A stretch of 64,000 nucleotides of DNA. It comes from Candidatus Praeruminimicrobium purgamenti. Its GTDB lineage: Bacteria > Elusimicrobiota > Endomicrobiia > Endomicrobiales > Endomicrobiaceae. The stretch spans positions 62,001-126,000 of the forward strand of contig JAHDQW010000002.1 of the NCBI GenBank assembly GCA_018433585.1, in the 5' to 3' direction. The notes under the pieces are model-generated. The model was given only the letters and a program-made list of their open reading frames with translations. It made no database searches and had not been told where the DNA came from. Both the position numbers and the translations under genes were made by a program. This document shows, one piece after another, positions 26,161 through 36,712 of this stretch (the stretch's first letter is position 1; every line of letters starts with the position of its first letter).

Positions 26161-26777
26161 TCCGCAGCTATATGTTTAAGGAAAAAGAAACCGCCGGCAA
26201 GAAGAGTAAGAAAAACAATCGTCAGCAAATTAAAATATTTATCTATAAAAGTCTGTATTTTTTCTCCGTAAATTCTAAGCAGTCCTGCAACCAAAAAGAA
26301 TCTTGCCGATCTGCCGACAGCCGAGCCTATAAATAAAGAGAATAAGGAAATTTTAAAAAGTCCTGCCGTTATCGTTATCGCCTTGAAAGGAATAGGCGTA
26401 AAAGCCGCAGTAAATACGGTAAGAAAAGCATGTTCGGAATATTTTTGGCTTAGAGTTGCAACAGCTGCCTGTAAATCGTATATTTCTACAATTTTTGCGC
26501 CTACAAGCTCAAACAGTTCATAACCTATAAAATACCCTAAAAATGCGCCTAAAACAGACGCTACGGAGCATATTAAAGCAGTCCTGAACCATTTTTTCCT
26601 GTCTGCAATAACCATAGGTATAAGCAAAACATCCGGTGGTACCGGAAAAAATGAACTTTCGGCAAAAGATATGCAAAACAAAGCATATTCGGCATATTTC
26701 GTTTTTGCCCAATTTATAGTCCAATCGTACATCTTTTTTGTAACTTTTGCAGGATAACCGAAAAATCTTCGCATCAT
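26157..26777 (-). CDS. YqaA/DedA-family membrane protein
   Basis: The 206-residue protein has four to five hydrophobic segments and the family motif SFFPVPPDVLLIPMVIADRKKWF at about 42-64, then GAFLGYFIGYELFE, as in the YqaA branch of the VTT/DedA (SNARE-associated) proteins. Relatives move polyprenyl phosphate or other lipids across the membrane. It lies 7 bp after uppP, the undecaprenyl-diphosphate phosphatase, which fits a shared role in recycling lipid carrier for envelope glycans. The transport role is inferred. Confidence 0.85.
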   Translation of the reverse strand: MMRRFFGYPAKVTKKMYDWTINWAKTKYAEYALFCISFAESSFFPVPPDVLLIPMVIADRKKWFRTALICSVASVLGAFLGYFIGYELFELVGAKIVEIYDLQAAVATLSQKYSEHAFLTVFTAAFTPIPFKAITITAGLFKISLFSLFIGSAVGRSARFFLVAGLLRIYGEKIQTFIDKYFNLLTIVFLTLLAGGFFFLKHIAAD

Positions 26778-26784
26778 AATGGAC

Positions 26785-27594
26785 CTAACCTTTTATAAAA
26801 TAGTAAAATATAAATAATGCTATTCCGAAAATAATTCTATACCATCCGAAAATTTTAAAATTGTTTGACGATATAAATTTAATAAACCATTTAATAACTA
26901 CTATCGCCGATATAAAAGCTGCCACAAAGCCCACGGCTATAATTAAAAATGAATTCATATTAAGCAAATCGGCATTTTTATATAAATCATAAAAAGATGC
27001 CGCAAACATTATGGGAATGGCAAGAAAAAAAGAAAACTCGGCGGCGGCTTTTCTTGATAAACCGGAACAAACTCCACCCATTATTGTCGCACCGGCTCTT
27101 GAAACTCCCGGGATAAGAGACAGTATCTGAGATAAGCCGACTATTAAAGCAGATTTTTTGTTAATTTCCAAAGCTTCTTTTGTCTTTTCTTCTATTTTTC
27201 TGCTTTCAATAAAAAGAATTGCAACGCCTCCGACGACAAGAGCAACGGAAACAGTAACAGGATTAAATAAAAAACCCTTTATAATATCATGAAATAAAAA
27301 ACCGACTATTGATGCAGGCAGAAACGCTATGAATAAATTTACTGAAAAATTAAAAGATTTTACATCGGAAAAAATATTCGAAATCAAACTGAAAATTTTC
27401 TTTCTGTAAAGCCATACAACCGCCAATATCGCCCCAAGCTGTATAACGATTTCAAACAATGCGGCAATTTTATCGTTAAATCCGACAATGTCGGCAAAAA
27501 CTATTAAATGACCCGTAGAAGATATTGGCAGGAATTCCGTCAAGCCTTCAATAATTCCTAAGAAAACAAGCTTAAAAAACAGTATAAATTCCAT
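26785..27594 (-). CDS. uppP: Undecaprenyl-diphosphatase (UppP/BacA)
   Basis: The 269-residue polytopic membrane protein has the two BacA signature regions: GLTEFLPISSTGHL at 16-29 and IPGVSRAGATIMGG near 162-175. It removes a phosphate from undecaprenyl diphosphate to regenerate the carrier for peptidoglycan and O-antigen synthesis, and confers bacitracin resistance when abundant. It is followed 7 bp later by the YqaA-type gene. A structured leader lies upstream. Confidence 0.95.
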   Translation of the reverse strand: MEFILFFKLVFLGIIEGLTEFLPISSTGHLIVFADIVGFNDKIAALFEIVIQLGAILAVVWLYRKKIFSLISNIFSDVKSFNFSVNLFIAFLPASIVGFLFHDIIKGFLFNPVTVSVALVVGGVAILFIESRKIEEKTKEALEINKKSALIVGLSQILSLIPGVSRAGATIMGGVCSGLSRKAAAEFSFFLAIPIMFAASFYDLYKNADLLNMNSFLIIAVGFVAAFISAIVVIKWFIKFISSNNFKIFGWYRIIFGIALFIFYYFIKG

Positions 27595-27757
27595 AATTTT
27601 TTCTCTTTATTTTATGCCCGAAAATACGGCAAAATTATAATTTCGCACAACATGTATGCCCCGCATCTTTTATATGCGGTGCGTTGTATTATATCAAAAA
27701 AACAGCATTCAAACTAATTGTCCTTAAATAGAATTTTGTTTTGTGTTAAATGATTTT
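27595..27757 (-). promoter_or_regulatory. uppP promoter and structured 5' leader
   Basis: Minus-strand TATAAT lies at 27688-27693, with a weak -35 TAGTTT 17 bp upstream. The transcript would carry a leader of about 85 bases before the uppP ATG at 27594. The leader includes a hairpin with arms CCGCAT and ATGCGG (27661-27666 and 27674-27679), and flanking ACAAC/GTTGT and CGCAC/GTGCG segments that could pair in competing ways. Whether this is regulatory is not known. Confidence 0.4.
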
Positions 27758-28234
27758 TTAATACCGGTTTGTATTTAAATGACAAATCGCCATAGCAAGC
27801 GCATCGGCGGAATCATCAGGCTTAGGAATTTCTTTTAATCCCAAAATAGATTTAACCATATGCTGCATTTGATGTTTATCCGCAGAGCCGTATCCTGTCA
27901 AAGCTATTTTGACGCTTCTTGGATTGTATTCAAAAACAGGTATGTTATTCATAGCAACAGCCGATATTAAAGCGCCTCTTGCCTGACCGACCGTTGCTAT
28001 GACTTTTGAACCTTTTAAAAAGAATATTTCTTCTATCGCTACAACTTCCGGTTTATACTTTATAATAACTGACTGAATTTCTGTATAAAGGAATTTAAGC
28101 CTTTCGGCAAGACAAGTTGACGGATATGTTTTAATGCATCCGTATTCCAAAAGAGAAATTCTGTCTTTTTGCCCTTTAGAAACGACTCCCCATCCTGCCA
28201 TTGACAATCCGGGATCTATCCCTAAAACTATCAT
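27758..28234 (-). CDS. ruvC: Holliday junction resolvase RuvC
   Basis: The 158-residue protein is a normal-length RuvC. It has the four acidic active-site residues in context: Asp7 in VLGIDPGLS, Glu68/Glu69 in VVAIEEIFF, and Asp141 and Asp144 in KPDDSADALAMAICH. It cuts Holliday junctions during recombination repair together with RuvAB, which are not in this window. Its start shares the TAATG with the end of the yebC-family gene. Confidence 0.96.
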   Translation of the reverse strand: MIVLGIDPGLSMAGWGVVSKGQKDRISLLEYGCIKTYPSTCLAERLKFLYTEIQSVIIKYKPEVVAIEEIFFLKGSKVIATVGQARGALISAVAMNNIPVFEYNPRSVKIALTGYGSADKHQMQHMVKSILGLKEIPKPDDSADALAMAICHLNTNRY

Positions 28235-28983
28235 TATGCCCCAAACTTTTCCATATCTTCTTTAGAAATATCAAAATTGGCAAAAATATTTTTTACGTCG
28301 TCATACTCTTCCAATTCATCCATAAGTTTAAGCATATGTTCTGCATCGTCTCCCTGAAGCTTTACATAAGTCTGCGGTATCATTGATATTTCTGATTCGG
28401 CAATTTGGATATTCTTTGCCAAAAGAGCATTTTTAACGTTTTCAAAATCTTCCACTTTTGTATAAATTTCATAATTGTCTTCTTCCGCAACAAAGTCATC
28501 GGCTCCGTTTTCAAGAGCAAGAGTCATTACGGTATCTTCATCGCTGGCAGATTTATCTATTGAAATAAAACCTTTTCTGGAAAACATCCATCCTACGCAT
28601 CCTGTTTCACCCATGCTGCCTGAATGTTTTGAAAATATTTTTCTTATATCGGATGCCGTTCTGTTTTTATTGTCAGTCGTAGTTTCAACTATTAACGCCA
28701 CGCCTGCAGGACCGTAACCTTCATACGTCATTTCTTCATATATTACGCCCGGAATTTCGCCTGTTCCTCTTTGAATCGCCTTTTTGATATTATCCTGAGG
28801 CATATTTGCTTCTCTGGCATCAGCAACTGCTTTTCTCAATCTGGCGTTATTTTCAATTACTCCTCCGCCTTCTTTTGCGGCAACAACCATTTCCCTTATT
28901 ATTTTTGTAAAAACCTTACCTCTTTTTGAATCTGTTGCAGCTTTTTTGTGTTTAATACTGGCCCATTTATTATGACCTGACAT
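28234..28983 (-). CDS. YebC/PmpR-family regulator or translation factor
   Basis: The 249-residue protein starts MSGHNKWASIKHKKAATDSKRGKVF, the invariant start of the YebC/TACO1 family, and keeps the family length. Members have been described as DNA-binding transcription regulators and, more recently, as factors that relieve ribosome stalling on proline-rich stretches. It is directly upstream of ruvC, the usual yebC-ruvC pairing. Its own start lies 17 bp after the MORN lipoprotein gene on the same strand order. Confidence 0.95.
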   Translation of the reverse strand: MSGHNKWASIKHKKAATDSKRGKVFTKIIREMVVAAKEGGGVIENNARLRKAVADAREANMPQDNIKKAIQRGTGEIPGVIYEEMTYEGYGPAGVALIVETTTDNKNRTASDIRKIFSKHSGSMGETGCVGWMFSRKGFISIDKSASDEDTVMTLALENGADDFVAEEDNYEIYTKVEDFENVKNALLAKNIQIAESEISMIPQTYVKLQGDDAEHMLKLMDELEEYDDVKNIFANFDISKEDMEKFGA

Positions 28984-29000
28984 ACCTGACTCCCTTTATT

Positions 29001-29932
29001 TTAATATCTTATTTTAAAAATTTGATCGCCTTTTCCGCTGAAAGCCCTTCTCATTACTTTTTTGCCGTTCACATATGTGTCTATATACATAGGGATTTCA
29101 GAATTATTATTACTGTATATTTTTGTATCGCCGTCTAATTTGTTATTTTTATATTTTTCAATTTTATTAATTGACCCGTCTTCATAATAAATTTTTGAAT
29201 CTCCCTGCAACAGTCCCTGCGAATAATTATATTGGTATTTTAAAGTTCCGTTAGGATGATATTCCTTACTGATACCTTCTTTTTTACCTCTGTAATATTC
29301 TATTTCTATTCTAGGAGTACCTGTCACAAAATATTCTTTGTAAGTCCCGTCCAATTCTCCGTCAGTGTATTGTGCGGACGAAAGATATGTGCCTGTAGCG
29401 GAATATTTTTTGAGAGTACCGTTCAAAAGTCCGTCCTTGTACGATGCTTCCGTTTTCTTATTTGAATTGTCATAAAATTCTCTTACCTGCCCGTCTAAAA
29501 GTCCGTTCTTATAATTTTTCACAAACGCAAGCTGACCGTTAGGATAATATGATTTGTTTACGCCTTCAAGTTTGCCGGCATTGTAATTTATCTCAGCCAT
29601 CAGTTTTCTTTCCATATCGTACTGCTTAACCAAACCGTTAGGCATATCTCCAATAAAAGAAGAAACTTCTCCTTTGTCGTTTAATGTTTCTTTGGCAATG
29701 ACTTTCTCGTTTAAAACGTATTCATATTCTTTAGGTTTTCCGTCGGAAACAGCTACAAGCCTCTTTTCAACAAAGACAACCGCAGCATCGGCTATTTCAT
29801 CGCCGCTTTCCGTGACCGTCATCGAGGTAGTCACTACAGGTTCGTCAATAACAGGAACTTCTTTTTTTTGCGCAGATGAACATGCCGATAAAAACGATAT
29901 GACCATAATTGAAAAATATATGTATATGTTTT

Positions 29933-29936
<4 letters not shown>
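29001..29936 (-). CDS. MORN-variant (YwqK-like) repeat lipoprotein
   Basis: The 311-residue protein has a lipoprotein signal with lipobox LSAC and Cys19. From about residue 95 it holds some eight to nine repeats of roughly 22-24 residues with the pattern YpNGqL, G(ll)dGxxKxYY, as in SYYPNGQLAFVKNYKNGLLDG and EYHPNGTLKYQYNYSQGLLQG. These MORN_2-type repeats form a beta-rich elongated sheet; no enzyme activity is expected. It would sit at the envelope. Its ATG overlaps the end of atpC by 4 bp, so it rides on the ATP synthase transcript; a link to ATP synthase function is not implied. Confidence 0.85.
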
Positions 29937-31785
<1,849 letters not shown>

Positions 31786-32643
31786 TTAAATCGCATTCTT
31801 GATTTGCCCGTTAGCCAAATCCAATATTTCGTTCGTAATTTTTTCCTGTCTGGATTTATTGTAAACCATCGTCAGAGAAGAAGAAATCTCGTTAGCATTT
31901 TCTTTTGCATTGCTCATGGATGCCATTCTTGCAGCCTGTTCGCTGGCATACGCATTCATAAGTATATCATAAAAAATAACTTCAAAATAATAAGGAATTA
32001 AACTTTTAAAAACTTCAGATGAAGAAGGTTCAAAAATATGATCGCCTTTATTAATAAAATTCTCATCTTTCTGTATAGGAGCTAAAATTTTTGCTGTAGG
32101 TTCCTGAACCAAACGATTCTTAAAATACGTATAGATAACCTCAACCGAGGATACTTTTTTATCGCGGTAAAATTCCTGAATAATCTTTAACATAGGAAAA
32201 ATGTCGGCATATTTCGGGAAAAGCGTTCCCATATTGAAAGAAGCTATTACATTGTATCCGTTCTTAATGCAAAAAACCTGAGCCTTCTTTCCTATAGCTA
32301 CCACATAATCCTGTTTTGAAACATTATTTGAAACCTGTTTAAAAATGTTAGCCAAAAGTCCGCCGCATAACCCTTTATCCGGAGAAATTACATAAACAAG
32401 CTTACTGTTTATATTTTTCTTTTTGACTTCCAGAAAATAAGAGGTTAACGAATTTTCGTTATTCTCGGCTAAAATTTTCTGAACTATGTATTTTACTCTT
32501 TCCGCATAAGGTCTGTTTTTTTCAACCGCATTCTGGGCTTTCTTGATTTTTGACGCGGCAATCATCTCCATAGCCTTTGATATCTGGGCTATGCTGTTTG
32601 CCGTCTTTATTCTCTTTTTGATCTGTTGTAAACTTTCAGCCAT
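31786..32643 (-). CDS. atpG: ATP synthase F1 gamma subunit
   Basis: The 285-residue protein has the gamma N-terminal helix QIKKRIKTANSIAQISKAMEMIAASKIKKAQ and the C-terminal helix ASMSNAKENANEISSSLTMVYNKSRQEKITNEILDL, which together form the central stalk coiled coil. It transmits rotation between the c-ring and the alpha/beta hexamer. It lies 11 bp after atpA. Confidence 0.97.
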   Translation of the reverse strand: MAESLQQIKKRIKTANSIAQISKAMEMIAASKIKKAQNAVEKNRPYAERVKYIVQKILAENNENSLTSYFLEVKKKNINSKLVYVISPDKGLCGGLLANIFKQVSNNVSKQDYVVAIGKKAQVFCIKNGYNVIASFNMGTLFPKYADIFPMLKIIQEFYRDKKVSSVEVIYTYFKNRLVQEPTAKILAPIQKDENFINKGDHIFEPSSSEVFKSLIPYYFEVIFYDILMNAYASEQAARMASMSNAKENANEISSSLTMVYNKSRQEKITNEILDLANGQIKNAI

Positions 32644-32654
32644 TATAAATCCCG

Positions 32655-34169
32655 TTAAATTAACGTTTTCTTAAATTCAGATATAGCTTTTTTCAATTCT
32701 TCCAAAACAGCTGCGTCAATTTTTTTATTCTCCGAAATTTTCGAAACCAAATCTTTATTGTTTAATTTTATAAAATCAATAATTTTTCTTTCTATTTCCA
32801 TAACTTTTTCTACAGGAACATCGTCCAAACAGCCTGAAGTGGCAGAATATATCGCGATTATTTCAGACGCTTCGTCATACGGATTATATTGAGGCTGTTT
32901 TAAAATTTCGGTTAAAACTTTACCTCTGTTTATTTTCGTTAATGTCTCATCGTCAAGATCGCTTCCGAATTGTGCGAAACTCTGAAGCTCTCTGAACTGG
33001 GACAATTCAAGACGAACAGGTCCTGCAAGCTGCTTCATAGGTTTTGTCTGGGCTGCTCCTCCGACTCTTGAAACCGACAAACCTACGTTTAACGCAGGTC
33101 TTACGCCGGCGTTGAACAAATCGCCTTCAAGATAAATTTGTCCGTCTGTAATGGATATAACGTTTGTAGGGATATAAGCTGAAACGTCATTTCCCTGCGT
33201 TTCTATTATAGGCAGCGCCGTAAGCGTTCCGCCTCCGTTTGCATCAGACAGTCTGACGGCTCTTTCAAGAAGTCTTGAATGCAAATAAAAAATATCTCCG
33301 GGATATGCCTCTCTTCCGGCCGGCTTTCTTAACAGCAAAGACAGCTGTCTGTAAGCCCAGGCATGTTTCGTTAAATCATCATAAACTACCAAAACGTCTT
33401 CGCCTTTTTCCATAAAATATTCGCCGATTGCGCAAGCTGCAAAAGGAGCAATATACTGCAAAGAAGCGGAATCGGAAGCCGTTGCCGAAACGACAACCGT
33501 ATAATCCATAGCTCCCGTTTCTTTAAGTCTTGCCACTATTGAAGCTATGTTAGATCTCTTTTGTCCGATTGCGCAATAAATGCAGATAACTCTTTTAAGA
33601 CCCAAATCAAGTTTTTTCTGGTTTATTATAGTATCAATGGCTATAGCCGTTTTTCCGGTATTTCTGTCTCCGATTATAAGTTCTCTTTGTCCTCTTCCGA
33701 TAGGAATCATGGAATCAATTGCCTTAATACCTGTTTTGACAGGTCTGTCAACAGGACTTCTTTCAATGATTCCGGCTGCAATTTTCTCAAACGGATATAA
33801 TTTGCCGTCATCAATTTTTAATTCTTTCTCATCCAGAGGAGTACACATAGGATCTATTACTCTTCCGATTAACTTATCGGAAACCGTTATTCCCAAAATT
33901 TTGCCGGTAGTTGAAACTTTCATTCCTCTTGTAATTTCAGCTTCGGACAATAAAACTATATATACAGCATCTTCGTCCAGATTTAACACCAGACCTTTTG
34001 CTTTATTTTCAAATTCAACTTCTTCTCCGTAACCTACGCTTGAAAGTCCGGTTGCTTTCACAATACCGTCGCCGACTGTTTCAACGACGCCGTAATTTAC
34101 AAGTTCCGGATTAATATCTACCGAATAAAGTTTTTCCTCTATTTGTTTTATAAGTTCTTCTGGTTTCAT
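32655..34169 (-). CDS. atpA: ATP synthase F1 alpha subunit
   Basis: The 504-residue protein carries the alpha P-loop GDRNTGKTAIAIDTI (Asn in place of the usual Gln), the stretch MEKGEDVLVVYDDLTKHAWAYRQLSLLLRKPAGREAYPGD, and ISVSRVGG-like sequence near residue 370. It forms the non-catalytic nucleotide sites. Its start overlaps atpH by 4 bp. Confidence 0.98.
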   Translation of the reverse strand: MKPEELIKQIEEKLYSVDINPELVNYGVVETVGDGIVKATGLSSVGYGEEVEFENKAKGLVLNLDEDAVYIVLLSEAEITRGMKVSTTGKILGITVSDKLIGRVIDPMCTPLDEKELKIDDGKLYPFEKIAAGIIERSPVDRPVKTGIKAIDSMIPIGRGQRELIIGDRNTGKTAIAIDTIINQKKLDLGLKRVICIYCAIGQKRSNIASIVARLKETGAMDYTVVVSATASDSASLQYIAPFAACAIGEYFMEKGEDVLVVYDDLTKHAWAYRQLSLLLRKPAGREAYPGDIFYLHSRLLERAVRLSDANGGGTLTALPIIETQGNDVSAYIPTNVISITDGQIYLEGDLFNAGVRPALNVGLSVSRVGGAAQTKPMKQLAGPVRLELSQFRELQSFAQFGSDLDDETLTKINRGKVLTEILKQPQYNPYDEASEIIAIYSATSGCLDDVPVEKVMEIERKIIDFIKLNNKDLVSKISENKKIDAAVLEELKKAISEFKKTLI

Positions 34170-34537
34170 AATCTCTCTTTTATACCTTTCATTATTTTTA
34201 CAATCATAGCCGAGACGGTATAGTCTAGTATATAATCGCCGAATTCAAGTTTAATTCCGGCACCGATTTCTTTATCATCTCTTATGTAAACAATATTCTT
34301 ATCCCGGAACATTTGGCGAATTTTATTTTTTACCTCATCAGAAGGCTCTCCGGCATATTTTGCAATAACTGTAAATTCTTTTATTTCAGCAGACAGATAT
34401 TTCACAAACAGTTTCATCTCGGCTTTGGTTAAATTGTTTAAAAGCCATTTAGAAACGTTCTCGGATATTTCACCTTCCGATACTATCGCCTGCGCAAATT
34501 GTTTAATTTGTTGTTTTTTCATAACCGCCGCGCTCAA
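34166..34537 (-). CDS. atpH: ATP synthase F1 delta subunit, short form
   Basis: The protein has only 123 residues (118 if the second Met at 34522 is used), against roughly 175-180 for typical delta/OSCP subunits. The C-terminal half fits the family: VIAKYAGEPSDEVKNKIRQMF, then IRDDKEIGAGIKLEFGDYILD. The N-terminal six-helix domain that binds alpha is reduced to about 50 residues. The gene position between atpF (overlap) and atpA (4 bp overlap) is the standard delta place, so the identity is firm. The short form suggests a reduced stator contact rather than a broken gene, because the frame and overlaps are intact. Confidence 0.88.
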   Translation of the reverse strand: MSAAVMKKQQIKQFAQAIVSEGEISENVSKWLLNNLTKAEMKLFVKYLSAEIKEFTVIAKYAGEPSDEVKNKIRQMFRDKNIVYIRDDKEIGAGIKLEFGDYILDYTVSAMIVKIMKGIKERL

Positions 34538-35024
34538 TCTTATCTACAGCTTTAGCTAAAACTGCATTTTTTTCTTCTTCAGTAAATATCTCAGATAAAA
34601 TTTTAGAAACAATTTTCTTAGATAAATCAACCGAAATTTCGCCTACCTGTCTGTTTGCTTTGTCAAACTCGTCTTTTGCAAGTTTCTTCGCATTATCTAC
34701 GATATCAACCGCCTGTTTTTTTGCATCTTCTGAAGTTTTCTGCTTAAGCAGCTCGGCAGACGTTTTTGTATTTTCTAAAATTTTATCGGCATTAACTTTT
34801 GCGTCTTTCAAAATATTGACTTTTTCATTGCCTGCATCCAAAAGGACTTTTTTTGCATTTTCGGCATCATCAAGCCCCTGCTTGATTTTTTTATTTCTTT
34901 CTTCAAGCATCTGTAAAACAGGTTTATACAAAAACAACTTTAAAATAAAAAATAAAATTATAAAGTTGACAATTTGTGCTATAAAAAGTTTAGGTTCTAA
35001 ACCTAATAAATTAAATATTTCCAT
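34503..35024 (-). CDS. atpF: ATP synthase F0 b subunit
   Basis: The 173-residue protein has one N-terminal membrane helix (IAQIVNFIILFFILKLFLY, about 16-34) followed by a long charged helical region (LEERNKKIKQGLDDAENAKKVLLDAGNEKVNILKDAK and onward), the b subunit layout. It forms the peripheral stalk. It starts 3 bp after atpE and overlaps atpH by 35 bp (20 bp with the shorter atpH start). Confidence 0.95.
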   Translation of the reverse strand: MEIFNLLGLEPKLFIAQIVNFIILFFILKLFLYKPVLQMLEERNKKIKQGLDDAENAKKVLLDAGNEKVNILKDAKVNADKILENTKTSAELLKQKTSEDAKKQAVDIVDNAKKLAKDEFDKANRQVGEISVDLSKKIVSKILSEIFTEEEKNAVLAKAVDKIERGGYEKTTN

Positions 35025-35027
35025 AGT

Positions 35028-35968
<941 letters not shown>

Positions 35969-36383
35969 ACAATACCCTAAGGCATAAATTCTCTCAGTAA
36001 ATAATGGTTAAATTTTACAACTTATAGTTAATAATTGTCAATAAAATACATTCACGGATTAAGCGGCGTTTTTCATAAAGATTTTTTATTTTCCGAAAAT
36101 AAATTTCAATTATCAAAAAAAACTTTATAATTAAAAAACAAAAGCGGTATTAATAAATAAAATACCTCATACCACAAAAGCGTACGATGCAAAAAAACGC
36201 CTATTTGTGTTCTTCAGTTTATATTATGTTTTTATAAAACAAACTTTTCGACTGATTTAGTATTTTAGTCTATTATAGGTTTTTTTTAACAAAATTGCAA
36301 CAGCGATATTATGAAGTTTTCTTCTGTTACAATTTTAATTTATGAAATTTTTAAACTCTACGGAAAAACGGGCATGAAAAAAC
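35969..36383. other. Intergenic region upstream of the ATP synthase operon
   Basis: This 415-bp, AT-rich stretch has no convincing gene. Near its left end lies the atp promoter. At 36146-36166 an inverted repeat (GGTATT / AATACC, 9-base loop) on the minus strand is followed by GCTTTTGTTTTTT, a possible weak terminator for the purF-like/glutaredoxin/tRNA-Ala transcript. I see no RNA gene in the rest. Confidence 0.6.
36012..36041 (-). promoter_or_regulatory. Predicted promoter of the ATP synthase operon
   Basis: On the minus strand a perfect -35 TTGACA (36036-36041) and a -10 TAAAAT (36012-36017) are spaced by 18 bp. Transcription would start near 36005, about 37 bases before the atpB ATG. Confidence 0.65.
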
Positions 36384-36456
36384 TGGAGCTGATCGGGATT
36401 GAACCGACGGCCTCTTCGTTGCGAACGAAGCGCTCTCCCAGCTGAGCTACAGCCCC
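36384..36456 (-). tRNA. tRNA-Ala (anticodon CGC)
   Basis: The 73-nt gene on the minus strand folds with acceptor stem GGGGCTG/CAGCTCC and discriminator A, D arm TAGCTCAGCTGGGAGAGC, anticodon stem CTTCG/CGAAG with loop TTCGCAA (anticodon CGC, reading GCG), and T arm GTCGGTTCAATCCCGAT. CCA is not encoded. It starts 7 bp after the glutaredoxin stop codon and so is probably released from the same transcript. Confidence 0.95.
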
Positions 36457-36463
36457 AGAAAAA

Positions 36464-36712
36464 TTAATTTTGAAAAAGTTTTCTTACAGATTCTTCCTTA
36501 TACCCTATAATGTAATCATTGTCAAGTTTCAACACGGGAAAAGTTTCATTTTCTTTAAGCGCAGACATAACCTTAACGCTCTCTTCGTCACTCAGCAGGT
36601 CGACATAAATTTCTTCAAAATCAACATTCATTTCTTTAAGAAGTTTTTTAGTTTTGGAACACCAAAAACAAGTACTTAAAGAATACAAAATTACTTTCTT
36701 ATATTTTTTCAT
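36464..36712 (-). CDS. Glutaredoxin-family thioredoxin-fold protein
   Basis: The 82-residue protein has the glutaredoxin fold. The redox motif STCFWCSKTKKLL contains CFWC at residues 15-18, and the cis-Pro stretch TFPVLKLDNDYIIGY is near 58-72. It resembles NrdH/glutaredoxin-like proteins that reduce disulfides. Its start overlaps the PurF-like gene by 14 bp, and tRNA-Ala follows after 7 bp. Confidence 0.88.
   Translation of the reverse strand: MKKYKKVILYSLSTCFWCSKTKKLLKEMNVDFEEIYVDLLSDEESVKVMSALKENETFPVLKLDNDYIIGYKEESVRKLFQN

Noticed and set aside
36146-36166. Inverted repeat upstream of the ATP synthase genes as an operator
   Set aside because: It lies over 100 bp from the promoter and its T-run on the minus strand fits a weak terminator better; evidence is thin for either.
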